From Gammaproteobacteria bacterium (GTDB lineage: Bacteria; Pseudomonadota; Gammaproteobacteria; Thiohalomonadales; Thiohalomonadaceae), in assembly GCA_026196275.1 (NCBI GenBank), contig JAPHTQ010000046.1:1-43405 (forward strand): a DNA stretch of 43,405 bases. The letters are read 5' to 3'. The notes beneath the pieces are model-generated. The model did no database searches. It worked only from the letters and a program-made list of their open reading frames with translations, and was not told the origin of the DNA. Shown here one piece after another: positions 25,010 to 36,813 of the stretch. Each line of letters begins with the position of its first letter. The first letter of the stretch is position 1. A program made the translations under genes and the position numbers.

Positions 25010-26407
25010 ATGAAAAAATTTCTGATCGCAGGTGTCGTAGTGATTGGCGGCGCTGTCCTCGCCGCCCCCTATCTCATCGGAACGCATGCGGAGGGACGTT
25101 TTACGCAAGGGCATGAGTGGCTGCAACAGGAAATCCTCTATCCCCAGGTCTCAGTCCAGCCCGGAGAGTACCGCAAGGGGTGGTTAACGAGCGAAACCAG
25201 TACCCGCTTCTCCTTCACCCCGGCGGGTGAAGGAGAAGCACCGCTGAGCTTCGAACTGGTGCACCACATCAACCAGATACCCTCACCAATGGGGATGATG
25301 CGCATAGAGAGTGAGCTGGCATTGCCACCAGAGATGGCCGAAAAACTGGAAGGCCATCTCCGCGGCGGCCCGCTGCTCAGCGCAGAGACGGTGGTCGGTT
25401 TTGACGGCAACGCCACCACAACCCTCACCAGCCCCGGCTACAGCGGACCGCTGCAATCCGGCGAGAGGGTACAGCTTGACTGGCGGGGTCTGGAGGGGAC
25501 CTTCAACAGCGACGGAAAAATGGGCCACATCACCGCCTCGCTCACAGCACCCGGTCTCAGCATCAAGGATGGAGAGGGTAGCGTCACGCTCTCCCGGATG
25601 CACTACAACACCGATCTTGTCCGCGGTGCCTATGACCTGTGGTTCGGCACTGCCGATGCCACACTGGAAGGGATAGAGTTTGACGTGGAGACCCCCGAAA
25701 ACGGTCCTGCCCGCATGCAGATGAGCAAGGCCCGGCTGACCACCGAGCAGCACGAAGATGATACGCGGGTGGATATCGACGGCAAGCTGACCTTCGAGAC
25801 GTTCGAGGTCAACGGCTTCAACGTCAGCGACGGCATTTACGAGGTGGCCTACCACAATCTTGATGCAGCCAGTCTCGGCCAGCTCAACACTACACTCAAG
25901 CAGATCATGCACGAACAACCGCAGGATCCGAGTCTGCTGGTAGACAGTATGAAGTCCCATGTACAGGGTTTGCTCAGCCAGAAACCGGAGTTGTCTATCC
26001 GCCAGCTGCGGATTGAAACCCCGATGGGTACGGTCAGCGGCAAACTACACATGGTGCTGACCGATCCGCTCACTGACGCCATGATGCAGAACCCGATCAT
26101 GCTGATGGACATTTTGCGGGTTGATCTCGACGCCTCTTTGCCCAAACCCATGGTGATGGGCCTGCTCAGCAGCAGTGCCCGGAACAGCGTCACGCAGATC
26201 GCCAAGACCCAGGGGAGAAGCCTCAGCAGTGAGGAGGTGACCGAGCGGAGCAACGCCCTGATGCAGCAACAACTCCAGGGGCTGCTGGCGCAGCAGCTGA
26301 TGGTCGAGCAGGGCGAGAATTATCTCACCTCGATTCACTACGCCCGGCACAAGCTGATGATCAATGACCAGGATGCCACCCCGATGATTGGCGCCCTGTT
26401 GCAATAA
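25010..26407 (+). CDS. YdgA family protein (DUF945)
   Basis: 465 residues. N-terminal hydrophobic segment (about 4-24, FLIAGVVVIGGAVLAAPYLIG) is a signal anchor; the rest is a beta-rich periplasmic body with the YdgA hallmarks: an early HINQIPSPMG segment, a central GRFTQGHEWLQQEI region and a C-terminal LAQQLMVEQGENYLTSIHY. The function of this envelope family is not settled. Follows a 155-bp divergent region and precedes nfo by 36 bp on the same strand. No unusual features apart from a long Gln-rich C-terminal helix region (about 400-435). Confidence 0.85.
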   Translation: MKKFLIAGVVVIGGAVLAAPYLIGTHAEGRFTQGHEWLQQEILYPQVSVQPGEYRKGWLTSETSTRFSFTPAGEGEAPLSFELVHHINQIPSPMGMMRIESELALPPEMAEKLEGHLRGGPLLSAETVVGFDGNATTTLTSPGYSGPLQSGERVQLDWRGLEGTFNSDGKMGHITASLTAPGLSIKDGEGSVTLSRMHYNTDLVRGAYDLWFGTADATLEGIEFDVETPENGPARMQMSKARLTTEQHEDDTRVDIDGKLTFETFEVNGFNVSDGIYEVAYHNLDAASLGQLNTTLKQIMHEQPQDPSLLVDSMKSHVQGLLSQKPELSIRQLRIETPMGTVSGKLHMVLTDPLTDAMMQNPIMLMDILRVDLDASLPKPMVMGLLSSSARNSVTQIAKTQGRSLSSEEVTERSNALMQQQLQGLLAQQLMVEQGENYLTSIHYARHKLMINDQDATPMIGALLQ

Positions 26408-26443
26408 CTCCACTTGCAATTGAAAGATTCAGAAGGATTAAGC

Positions 26444-27289
26444 ATGAAATACGTAGGAGCCCACGTCAGCGCCGCCGGCGGCGTGGAGAATGCCCCGCTC
26501 AACGCCGCGAAGATCGGCGCCAAAGCCTTCGCCCTGTTCACCAAGAACCAGCGTCAGTGGAAGGCCAAGCCGCTGAGCGAGAAGAGCATCACAGACTTCA
26601 AGACGAATCTTGAACAGGTGGGCATTGCGCCCGAACAGGTGCTGCCCCACGACAGCTACCTCATCAACCTCGGCCACCCCGAGCCCGAACCGCTGGAGAA
26701 GTCCCGCAACGCCTTTCTCGATGAGATGCAGCGCTGCGAGCAGCTGGGGCTGCCGCTGCTCAACTTCCACCCCGGAGCCCATCTGGGCAAGTGCAGCGAG
26801 GAGCAGAGCCTGGCGATCGTCGCCGACTCCATCAACCGCACACTGGCACAGACCGAGGGGGTGACCGCGGTGATCGAGAACACCGCCGGTCAGGGAACCA
26901 ACCTCGGCTACCGCTTCGAGCACCTGGCGGCGATCATCGACGGCGTGGAGGACAAATCCCGCGTCGGCGTCTGCCTCGACACCTGCCACACCTTCACCGC
27001 CGGTTACGACCTGCGTACCGCCGAAGTGTGCGAGGCCACCTTCGCCGAGTTTGATCGGCTGGTCGGTTTCAACTACCTGCGCGGTATGCATCTCAACGAC
27101 TCCAAGCCCGACCTCGGCTCGCGGGTGGACCGCCACCACAGTATCGGCAAGGGCAAGATCGGCCTGGAGTGCTTTCGCTATATCATGAATGACCCCCGCT
27201 TCGACGACATCCCGCTGGTGCTGGAGACCATCGACGAGACGCTCTGGCCCGAGGAGATCCGCCTGCTCTACGATATGGTGGAAGAGTGA
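26444..27289 (+). CDS. nfo: Endonuclease IV (AP endonuclease)
   Basis: 281 residues, like E. coli Nfo (285). Cuts DNA 5' of abasic sites in base excision repair using three zinc ions. Signatures: [11 protein letters not shown] at the start, [40 protein letters not shown] and [22 protein letters not shown], which carry the His, Asp and Glu zinc ligands. ATG 26444 has AAGGA upstream; the frame opens at 26414. The stop overlaps the cmoA GTG start by 4 bp. Confidence 0.97.
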   Translation: MKYVGAHVSAAGGVENAPLNAAKIGAKAFALFTKNQRQWKAKPLSEKSITDFKTNLEQVGIAPEQVLPHDSYLINLGHPEPEPLEKSRNAFLDEMQRCEQLGLPLLNFHPGAHLGKCSEEQSLAIVADSINRTLAQTEGVTAVIENTAGQGTNLGYRFEHLAAIIDGVEDKSRVGVCLDTCHTFTAGYDLRTAEVCEATFAEFDRLVGFNYLRGMHLNDSKPDLGSRVDRHHSIGKGKIGLECFRYIMNDPRFDDIPLVLETIDETLWPEEIRLLYDMVEE

Positions 27290-28038
27290 ATCGAGAGGAT
27301 GAGAGTACGACCGTGAGCAAAGACGCCATCTACGCCACCCCGCAGGAGTATATTGTCGACTTCGCCTTCGACGAGCGGGTCGCCTCGGTCTTTCCCGATA
27401 TGATCCGCCGCTCGGTGCCCGGCTACGGCGACATCATCGCCCTGCTCGGCCTCTTCGCCGAGCAGTACGCGCAGCCAGGCAGCACTCTCTACGATCTGGG
27501 CTGCTCGCTCGGCGCCGCCACCCTGTCGTTGCGCCGCCGCATCAAGGCAGACGGCTGCTGCATCATCGCCGTGGACAACGCCGAGGCGATGGTGGAGCGC
27601 TGCCGTGAACATATCGCCGCTGATCTCTCCCCCACCCCGGTGGAGGTCAACTGCGCCGACATCCGCGAGGTGGTGATCCAAAACGCCTCGGTGGTGGTGC
27701 TCAACTTCACCCTGCAGTTCCTGCCGCCGCATGAGCGCCTGGCGCTTCTGCAGAAGATCCACCGCGGGCTGCTGCCCGGCGGCGTGCTGGTGCTCTCCGA
27801 GAAGATCCGCTTTGCCGATGAGCAGAGCCAGCGCTTCCAGGAGTCGATGCACCTCACCTTCAAGCGTGCCAACGGCTACTCGGCGATGGAGGTGAGCCAG
27901 AAGCGCCAGGCGCTGGAGAACGTGCTCACCCCCGACACCATCGAACAGCACCGCGAACGGCTCAGCGAAGCCGGATTCTGCCAGATTGAGCCATGGTTCC
28001 AGGTCTTCAACTTCGCCTCCATCGCGGCATTTAAATAG
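27286..28038 (+). CDS. cmoA: Carboxy-S-adenosyl-L-methionine synthase CmoA
   Basis: 250 residues from GTG 27286, or 241 from GTG 27313. Makes carboxy-SAM from SAM and prephenate, the donor for wobble uridine modification. Signatures: [42 protein letters not shown] (SAM loop), [16 protein letters not shown] and [15 protein letters not shown]. Alignment with E. coli CmoA begins about at [10 protein letters not shown], so GTG 27313 (after GAGAGGATGAGAG) may be the true start; the GTG at 27286 overlaps the nfo stop. Separated from cmoB by an inverted-repeat element. Confidence 0.95.
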   Translation: MNREDESTTVSKDAIYATPQEYIVDFAFDERVASVFPDMIRRSVPGYGDIIALLGLFAEQYAQPGSTLYDLGCSLGAATLSLRRRIKADGCCIIAVDNAEAMVERCREHIAADLSPTPVEVNCADIREVVIQNASVVVLNFTLQFLPPHERLALLQKIHRGLLPGGVLVLSEKIRFADEQSQRFQESMHLTFKRANGYSAMEVSQKRQALENVLTPDTIEQHRERLSEAGFCQIEPWFQVFNFASIAAFK

Positions 28039-28054
28039 ACAAGAATTACATTAC

Positions 28055-28176
28055 TCACCACGAAGCACACGGAGAACACGGAGAACACGGAGAACACGAA
28101 GGTAACGGTGCTGTGATACCTGAGCGTACATGTGCCGCATTTTCTTTCTTCGCGCCCTTCGTGTGCTTCGTGGTGA
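28055..28176. repeat. CACGAAG-type inverted-repeat element between cmoA and cmoB
   Basis: A 17-bp arm (28055-28071, TCACCACGAAGCACACG) has an exact complement at 28160-28176. Inside the left side are three identical 9-mers (CACGGAGAA, 28068-28094) and a partial fourth. The centre is unrelated. No ORF with an SD occupies it. Confidence 0.75.
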
Positions 28177-28209
28177 ATCTTTTTTCAAAATGAACCTTGA
28201 TCAATAACC

Positions 28210-29184
28210 ATGGACATCACCCCCTTCGGCTACGACCACCTTTTTGCCTGGATGAAAGACTCGCCGCTATCACACTGGCTGAAGAGCGTGCCGCAGCAGG
28301 CCGAAGCTAAGATTGAAAAACACGGCGACACCCCGCGCTGGCTGGAGGTGCTGTCGAAACTCCCTGCGCTGACACCGGCCAGCCTCGATCTCTCCGCCCC
28401 CTGCCTGCGCATCGGTGAAGTGAGGCAAATCGACAACTTCACACGGCAACAGATCAGTGAGACCCTGATGGCCTTCCACCCCTGGCGCAAGGGACCGTTC
28501 TGTCCCTACGGCATCCACCTCGACACCGAGTGGCGCTCCGACTGGAAGTGGGCGCGGCTGGAAGAGAAGATTAACCTGAAGGGAAAGCGAATTCTCGATG
28601 TCGGCTCCGGCAACGGCTACTACGGCTGGCGCATGCTCGGCGCCGGGGCGGAGCGCGTCATCGCCATCGACCCCACCATCAGCTACGTGATGCAATACGC
28701 CGCGATGCGCCACTTCATCGGCGAACAGCCGATGCACGTGCTGCCGCTCAAGCTCGAAGAGCTGCCAGAGGGTACCGGTGCCTTCGATACCGTCTTCTCC
28801 ATGGGCGTGATCTACCACCGAAAGGACCACATGGAGCACATCCACCAGCTTGTCAAACACCTCCAACCGGGCGGTGAGCTGATTCTCGAAGGACTGGTGA
28901 TCAGGGGTGGCCCGGATGATCTCCTGCACCCCAGGGGCCGCTACGCCAAGATGAAAAACGTCCACACCCTCCCTTCAGCGGAGATGATGATGCAGTGGCT
29001 GAAAGAGGCAGGACTGCGCAATGTTCACCTAATCGACGCCAGTCCCACCACCACCGAGGAACAGCGCCGCACCGACTGGATGCACTTCGAATCCCTGGCC
29101 GACTACCTCGACCCGAACGACCCCGCCAAGACTGTTGAAGGCCACCCCGCACCGATCCGGGCCGTGATCGGTGCCTGTAAGTAA
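28210..29184 (+). CDS. cmoB: tRNA U34 carboxymethyltransferase CmoB
   Basis: 324 residues, as in E. coli (323). Transfers the carboxymethyl group of carboxy-SAM to 5-hydroxyuridine-34 of tRNAs, forming cmo5U. SAM fold: RILDVGSGNGYYGWRMLGAGA and VIAIDPTISYVMQ. Active-site regions: MAFHPWRKGPF, FDTVFSMGVIYHRKDH and HPRGRYAKMKNVHTLPS. Partner of cmoA, which normally abuts it; here 171 bp with an inverted-repeat element intervene. No clear SD is visible before the ATG. Confidence 0.97.
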   Translation: MDITPFGYDHLFAWMKDSPLSHWLKSVPQQAEAKIEKHGDTPRWLEVLSKLPALTPASLDLSAPCLRIGEVRQIDNFTRQQISETLMAFHPWRKGPFCPYGIHLDTEWRSDWKWARLEEKINLKGKRILDVGSGNGYYGWRMLGAGAERVIAIDPTISYVMQYAAMRHFIGEQPMHVLPLKLEELPEGTGAFDTVFSMGVIYHRKDHMEHIHQLVKHLQPGGELILEGLVIRGGPDDLLHPRGRYAKMKNVHTLPSAEMMMQWLKEAGLRNVHLIDASPTTTEEQRRTDWMHFESLADYLDPNDPAKTVEGHPAPIRAVIGACK

Positions 29185-29341
29185 ATAGCTGTGTCCACTG
29201 AATACACCTTCCGATTCTGTAACCATGAATGATTGTGGCACTGTAGGTCGGGCTTTCAGCTCGGAAACGACAGAACACGACCTCCCCTCGCTATATGCGG
29301 GGAAAGTAGAGTAACGGCCAAATCGAGTTCAAATTAGCCGT

Positions 29342-29387
29342 ATAAACAAAAAGGCCCCTGTCTTGCGACAGGGGCCTTTTTGTTTAT
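29342..29387 (-). terminator. Terminator after tRNA-Arg, 21-bp perfect stem
   Basis: Arms of 21 bp (29342-29362 and 29367-29387) are exact complements around a four-base loop, with A/T runs on both outer sides, so it can act in both directions. Sits 5 bp after the tRNA-Arg 3' end on the minus strand. Confidence 0.9.
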
Positions 29388-29391
29388 TGTA

Positions 29392-29468
29392 TGGCGCGCC
29401 TGGAAGGATTCGAACCTCCGACCGCTCGGTTCGTAGCCGAGTACTCTATCCAGCTGAGCTACAGGCGC
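29392..29468 (-). tRNA. tRNA-Arg (ACG)
   Basis: Minus-strand cloverleaf of 77 nt with encoded CCA. Acceptor GCGCCTG pairs with CAGGCGC; anticodon arm CTCGGCTACGAACCGAG gives ACG, the substrate of TadA deamination to ICG. The csrA-tRNA-Ser-tRNA-Arg order is typical of gammaproteobacteria. Confidence 0.96.
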
Positions 29469-29625
29469 GTAAGGCGGTGCATTATCCAGAAGCCGCATCC
29501 TGCTGTCAAGGTGCTTCTGACAAATACCACGTTCCATTCCCTGAACGTTTTAAGCGAAACGCTATTGTGCCATTTCTCATCTCAACCCGCTCACTCTGCG
29601 AGCGGTTGAGCTGATGTTTACTGTA

Positions 29626-29715
29626 TGGCGGAGAGCGAGGGATTCGAACCCTCGATAGAGTTTCCCCTATACACCCTTAGCAGGGGTGCGCCTTCAGCCA
29701 CTCGGCCAGCTCTCC
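29626..29715 (-). tRNA. tRNA-Ser (GCT)
   Basis: Minus-strand 90-nt tRNA with a long variable arm (GTATAGGGGAAACTCTAT) and encoded CCA. Acceptor GGAGAGC; anticodon arm CACCCCTGCTAAGGGTG gives GCT. Lies 55 bp after csrA. Confidence 0.95.
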
Positions 29716-29770
29716 TTAAACTAAGCGCGAAAGGATACCTGCGTCATCGACGAAGGTAAAGACCGAATTG

Positions 29771-29959
29771 TCAGAAATTACCGCTTTCGCCTTCTTTTTC
29801 GCGCTTGATACGTTCGTAAATTTCTTCGCGGTGGACAGAGACGTCTTTCGGCGCGTTCACACCAATACGAACCTGATTACCCTTGATTCCAAGTACGGTA
29901 ACAGTCACTTCATCCCCAATGATCAGGGTCTCACCTACACGCCGAGTCAAGATCAGCAT
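29771..29959 (-). CDS. csrA: Carbon storage regulator CsrA
   Basis: 62 residues, canonical: [49 protein letters not shown] homodimeric RNA-binding protein that binds GGA motifs in mRNA leaders and represses or activates translation and stability. Its own SD, TAGGAGC, contains a GGA, so autoregulation is plausible. Downstream of lysC and upstream of tRNA-Ser on the same strand; a likely promoter sits at 30003-30032. Confidence 0.97.
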   Translation of the reverse strand: MLILTRRVGETLIIGDEVTVTVLGIKGNQVRIGVNAPKDVSVHREEIYERIKREKEGESGNF

Positions 29960-30002
29960 TTTCGTTGCTCCTATTCAATCCTTAATACCGGCAGGATACC
30001 AA

Positions 30003-30032
30003 AGTATCAGCCAAGGCCGGCACCTTTGCCAA
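30003..30032 (-). promoter_or_regulatory. Candidate csrA promoter
   Basis: Minus strand TTGGCA, 18-bp spacer, GATACT, about 45 bp upstream of the csrA start. Reasonable but not perfect consensus. Confidence 0.5.
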
Positions 30033-30106
30033 CAATGGGGCAGTGCTCCCTGCCTGTACTGTGGCTATTTTAATTGGGCCTTGCGATCGGGAAATCAAGC
30101 GTACTG

Positions 30107-31351
30107 TCAATCTGAGACGGCAGCAGGGGCCTGTTCCAGATTGAAAGCACTGTGAAGGGCGCGAACACCCAGTTCAAGGTACTTCTCATCGATCACCACG
30201 GAGATCTTGATCTCCGAGGTGGAGATCATGCGGATATTGATACCCTCCTTGGCCAATGCCTCAAACATGGTGCTGGCGATGCCTGCGTGGGAGCGCATCC
30301 CGACACCAACCAGGGAGATCTTGACGATCTTGCTGTCGCCAGCCACCTCGCGGGCTCCGAGCTCCGTGGCAGTCTGTTGCAGCAGCTTGAGCGCCTTCTC
30401 ATAGTCATTGCGATGGACAGTGAAGGTAAAGTCGGTGGTTTGTCCGTCCGCACCGATATTCTGCACGATCATGTCCACTTCAATGTTGGCGTCGCCAATC
30501 GGACCGAGAATGCGGTAGGCCACGCCGGGCTGATCCGGCACGCCCTGGATGGTCAGCTTGGCTTCGTCGCGATTAAATGCGATACCGGAAATCAGGGCTT
30601 CTTCCATACCTTCTTCCTCATAGGTAATCAGGGTGCCAGGCCCCTCCTTTCCTTCGAAGGAGGAGAGCACACGCAGCGGAACATTGTACTTACCAGCGAA
30701 CTCCACCGCACGGATTTGCAACACCTTGGAGCCGAGACTGGCCATTTCCAGCATCTCCTCGAAAGTAATGCGGTCAAGGCGGCGCGCCTCAGAGACCACC
30801 CGTGGGTCGGTGGTGTAGACGCCGTCAACGTCGGTGTAGATCTGGCACTCATCGGCCTTGAGCGCGGCGGCCAGTGCTACCGCGGTGGTATCGGAGCCGC
30901 CACGGCCGAGGGTGGTGATATTGCCGTGCTCGTCGGCACCCTGGAAACCGGCGACCACCACCACACGTCCCTCGTTAAGGTCGTGACGCATCTTGCTCTC
31001 GTCGATATCGACGATACGCGCCTTGCTGTGTGTACTGTCGGTCCGGATATGGACCTGGGCGCCGGTGTAGGAGCGGGCATCGCAACCGAGGCTCTTGAGC
31101 GCCATAGAGAGCAGGGCGATGGTAACCTGCTCACCGGTGGAGAGCAGCACGTCGGCCTCGCGCGGGTCCATCTCGGGGTTGATCGACTTGGCCAGATCGG
31201 TCAGCCGGTTGGTCTCGCCGCTCATGGCGGAGACGACAACCACGACGTCATCGCCGCGGTCACGGAAACCCTTGACCTTGCGCGCAACGTTCCCGATGCG
31301 ATCAACGGCGCCTACCGAGGTGCCACCGTATTTTTGAACAATCAGTGCCAT
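30107..31351 (-). CDS. lysC: Aspartate kinase
   Basis: 414 residues. Phosphorylates aspartate in the first step to lysine, threonine and methionine. Kinase signature VQKYGGTSVG at the N-terminus; FQGADEHGNITTLGRGGSDTTAVALAAAL and DVDGVYTTDPRVV in the catalytic domain; two ACT domains at the C-terminus (about 265-405, VPDQPGVAYRILGPIGDANIEVDMI and VGVGMRSHAGIASTMFEALAKEGINIRMI) that mediate feedback inhibition. Monofunctional, with no homoserine dehydrogenase domain. Sits between alaS (69 bp) and csrA, a conserved order. SD is weak (AGAGC). Confidence 0.96.
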   Translation of the reverse strand: MALIVQKYGGTSVGAVDRIGNVARKVKGFRDRGDDVVVVVSAMSGETNRLTDLAKSINPEMDPREADVLLSTGEQVTIALLSMALKSLGCDARSYTGAQVHIRTDSTHSKARIVDIDESKMRHDLNEGRVVVVAGFQGADEHGNITTLGRGGSDTTAVALAAALKADECQIYTDVDGVYTTDPRVVSEARRLDRITFEEMLEMASLGSKVLQIRAVEFAGKYNVPLRVLSSFEGKEGPGTLITYEEEGMEEALISGIAFNRDEAKLTIQGVPDQPGVAYRILGPIGDANIEVDMIVQNIGADGQTTDFTFTVHRNDYEKALKLLQQTATELGAREVAGDSKIVKISLVGVGMRSHAGIASTMFEALAKEGINIRMISTSEIKISVVIDEKYLELGVRALHSAFNLEQAPAAVSD

Positions 31352-31420
31352 AGTAGCTCTAGATCCAAAGGGCGAAGATTAAACACTATATCGCGGCAGA
31401 TTTAAAGGGGGAACTCCCAT

Positions 31421-34045
<2,625 letters not shown>

Positions 34046-34094
34046 TCAAATACCCGAAATTTCAATCTGATCTGGTTAATGACTGCCGCTGGCT

Positions 34095-34568
34095 CTACTG
34101 CTTACCCATCATCTCGGCGATCTGCTCATGGCTGAAACCGCGGTAGAGCATGAAGCGCTGCCGTTTGGCCCGCTCCCTGATATCCGCCGGCCTGTCACTG
34201 CCGAATTTTTTCCGGTAGGCCGCAGCGGCCAACGCGAACCAATCGACCTCTCCCTCCTCCTCCGCCTGGCGAAGGGCGGCGGCGACGAGGAGATCGTCGA
34301 TGCCCCGCTCGCGCAGTTCGGCAGCGATGCGCTGTGGACCGTAGCCCTTCTGGCTACGCTGGCGCAGGTAGGCCTCGGCAAAACGCTCGTCGCTCTGCAA
34401 CCGATCGGCGGCCAGCCGCTCCAGCACCTCCGCACTCACCTCGGACGCCACGCCGCGTCCGGTCAGCTTGCTCGCCAACTCCCGCGCGGAGTGCTCGCGG
34501 CGGGCCAACAAGCCGACGGCCAGTGCATAGGCCTCGGCGTGGTTCAGGGCATTGTCGCTATCACTCAT
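34095..34568 (-). CDS. recX: Regulatory protein RecX
   Basis: 157 residues (E. coli 166). Three tandem three-helix repeats typical of RecX: AYALAVGLLARREHSARELASKLTGRG, RLAADRLQSDERFAEAYLRQRSQKGYGPQRIAAELRERGI, and YRKKFG then RAKRQRFMLYRGFSHEQIAEMM. Binds RecA filaments and limits their growth. 120 bp downstream of recA, separated by a hairpin terminator, so it is probably expressed by read-through. Confidence 0.94.
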   Translation of the reverse strand: MSDSDNALNHAEAYALAVGLLARREHSARELASKLTGRGVASEVSAEVLERLAADRLQSDERFAEAYLRQRSQKGYGPQRIAAELRERGIDDLLVAAALRQAEEEGEVDWFALAAAAYRKKFGSDRPADIRERAKRQRFMLYRGFSHEQIAEMMGKQ

Positions 34569-34634
34569 GGCAGTGAGAAAGCACCTTAGTGTAATGCAAT
34601 CGAAGGGAAAAGTGGCGCGAATTTCACACTTGGC

Positions 34635-34654
34635 AAAACGGGGCGCCCTCCCCG
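34635..34654 (-). terminator. Hairpin terminator between recA and recX
   Basis: Minus-strand CGGGG/CCCCG stem with six-base loop followed by TTTT. Short T run suggests partial read-through to recX. Confidence 0.55.
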
Positions 34655-34688
34655 TGGAAGACGTCCCGTCACTGTGGTGCCGCTACGC

Positions 34689-35729
<1,041 letters not shown>

Positions 35730-35767
35730 GGTGCTACTCCTCGAATTATGATTCGTTAAACAAGGTC

Positions 35768-35779
35768 GCATGCTCATGC
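35768..35779. promoter_or_regulatory. 12-bp inverted repeat in the recA leader
   Basis: GCATGCTCATGC: perfect GCATG/CATGC arms with a two-base centre, between the -10 element (35789-35794) and the SD. Candidate operator; no factor known. Confidence 0.35.
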
Positions 35780-35788
35780 TTGAGGAGA

Positions 35789-35817
35789 AATCTAGTCTAT
35801 ACTTTTAACGATGTCAA
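35789..35817 (-). promoter_or_regulatory. recA sigma70 promoter
   Basis: Minus strand TTGACA (perfect -35), 17-bp spacer, TAGATT. Transcript would start about 50 bp before the recA GTG. No LexA box overlaps it. Confidence 0.7.
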
Positions 35818-35822
35818 TATTT

Positions 35823-35845
35823 TTTACCACATCAGTAAATTTTAC
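35823..35845. promoter_or_regulatory. Three TTTAC/GTAAA half-sites between recA and the WYL regulator
   Basis: TTTAC (35823-35827), GTAAA (35835-35839) and TTTAC (35841-35845). The last two make the perfect palindrome GTAAA-T-TTTAC; the first two make an inverted pair with a 7-base spacer. They lie just upstream of the recA -35 and overlap the -35 of the regulator gene, a natural place for an autoregulatory operator. Confidence 0.45.
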
Positions 35846-35869
35846 TTTGTTCACATTTTTATATATTCT
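35841..35869 (+). promoter_or_regulatory. Candidate promoter of the WYL regulator gene
   Basis: Plus strand TTTACT, 17-bp spacer, TATTCT, about 40 bp before the ATG at 35911. The -35 overlaps a TTTAC half-site. The area is AT-rich. Confidence 0.45.
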
Positions 35870-35910
35870 TTGCGCACAATGAAAACCGAGAAACAGAGGG
35901 AGCGCAGGCC

Positions 35911-36813
35911 ATGGCCTCGAGCGGGACAGCAGTGGAGAAAATATTGAAAACCATGAAGTGGAGTACCCGTCAGCGGCTCCAGTACATCGAGGTGATGGCG
36001 TTCTATTGTGGTCTGGTGAGCCGCAACGATGTGGCGCGCGCCTTCGGCGTCTCCGATGCGGCGGCCACCAAAGACCTGGGCCTCTATGGCCGCTTGGCCC
36101 CCGACAACCTGATCTACAAGCAGGGACTGTTCGGCTACGTTCCCGGCCCCACCTTTCAGGCGATCGTCGCTGACCTCTCCCCCGCCACGGTGCTGCCGAT
36201 GATCGCCCACAACCTCACCGGCATGAGTGGCCCCTACGGGCAGACACCGATCTACGGCATCCCGGCACACATCCTGCCGATCCCCGCCCGTCTGCCGGAT
36301 CAGGCGATCACCGCCCAGGTGACGCGTGCCGTGGCGCAGCGCAGGAAGCTGCGTCTGCACTACCGCTCCCTCTCCGACCGCAACAGCGACGAGGCGCGCA
36401 TCATCGAACCCCACTCACTGGCCCACAACGGCCTGCGCTGGCACATCCGTGCCTACAGTGAAGAGACCTTCGATTTCCGGGATTTCGTGCTGTCACGCAT
36501 CGTCGAAGCGCAGATGCTGGAGCCGGCGGCCGAGTCGAGCGCCGAGTTCGATGAGGAGTGGGTGGAGACCCTGGTGCTGCAGCTGGTGCCCCATCCCGAC
36601 CTGCCGGAGAGGAAGCGGCTCAATCTGTTGATAGACTACGGAGCAGAGGGGGGTGTCATCACCATCGAGGTGCGTCGCGCCCTGCTCGGCTACCTGCTGC
36701 AGCAGCTGGGAGTGGACACCACGGCCGACCACTCACGCAACCCCAACGCCTACCAGCTGGTCGTCGCCAACCGCGCCGAGGTAGAGCCGTTCGCAGAGTG
36801 GGCGTTTAGATAA
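35911..36813 (+). CDS. CapW/BrxR-like WYL-domain transcriptional regulator
   Basis: 300 residues. N-terminal winged HTH (about 17-70, WSTRQRLQYIEVMAFYCG, VARAFGVSDAAATKDLGLY and the following LAPDNLIY), WYL domain (about 140-205, RIIEPHSLAHNGLRWHIRAY and FRDFVLSRIVEA) and a WCX-like C-terminal domain (about 215-300). This domain order and the motifs PHxL..G.RWHxRAY and DFRDFVLSR are those of CapW and BrxR, repressors next to CBASS and BREX phage-defence loci; WYL domains of this type sense single-stranded DNA. Here no defence genes are adjacent; the neighbour is recA, divergent. SD GGGAG 8 bp upstream. A role in a DNA-damage response is inferred. Confidence 0.85.
   Translation: MASSGTAVEKILKTMKWSTRQRLQYIEVMAFYCGLVSRNDVARAFGVSDAAATKDLGLYGRLAPDNLIYKQGLFGYVPGPTFQAIVADLSPATVLPMIAHNLTGMSGPYGQTPIYGIPAHILPIPARLPDQAITAQVTRAVAQRRKLRLHYRSLSDRNSDEARIIEPHSLAHNGLRWHIRAYSEETFDFRDFVLSRIVEAQMLEPAAESSAEFDEEWVETLVLQLVPHPDLPERKRLNLLIDYGAEGGVITIEVRRALLGYLLQQLGVDTTADHSRNPNAYQLVVANRAEVEPFAEWAFR

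Noticed and set aside
28068-28094. CRISPR-like tandem repeats
   Set aside because: The units are 9 bp and contiguous, without spacers; they belong to the inverted-repeat element.
28190-28207. Five-codon mini-ORF (MNLDQ) just before cmoB
   Set aside because: No SD, and the position could be chance; not enough evidence for a leader peptide.
29581-29610. Hairpin between tRNA-Ser and tRNA-Arg as a terminator
   Set aside because: The stem is good (one bulged base) but there is no T run on either strand; it may be an RNA processing structure instead.
30152-31405. 417-codon plus-strand open frame opposite lysC
   Set aside because: lysC is unmistakable on the minus strand, and the antisense frame has no domain.
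31352-31420. Lysine riboswitch before lysC
   Set aside because: Only 69 bp separate alaS and lysC, too short for a lysine riboswitch.
35730-35830. LexA (SOS) box at the recA promoter
   Set aside because: I looked for CTG-N10-CAG on both strands of the leader and promoter and found none. This is a negative observation and depends on a non-variant LexA motif.
35879-35947. 22-codon upstream ORF overlapping the start of the WYL gene
   Set aside because: No SD and out of frame; a leader peptide cannot be excluded but nothing supports it.
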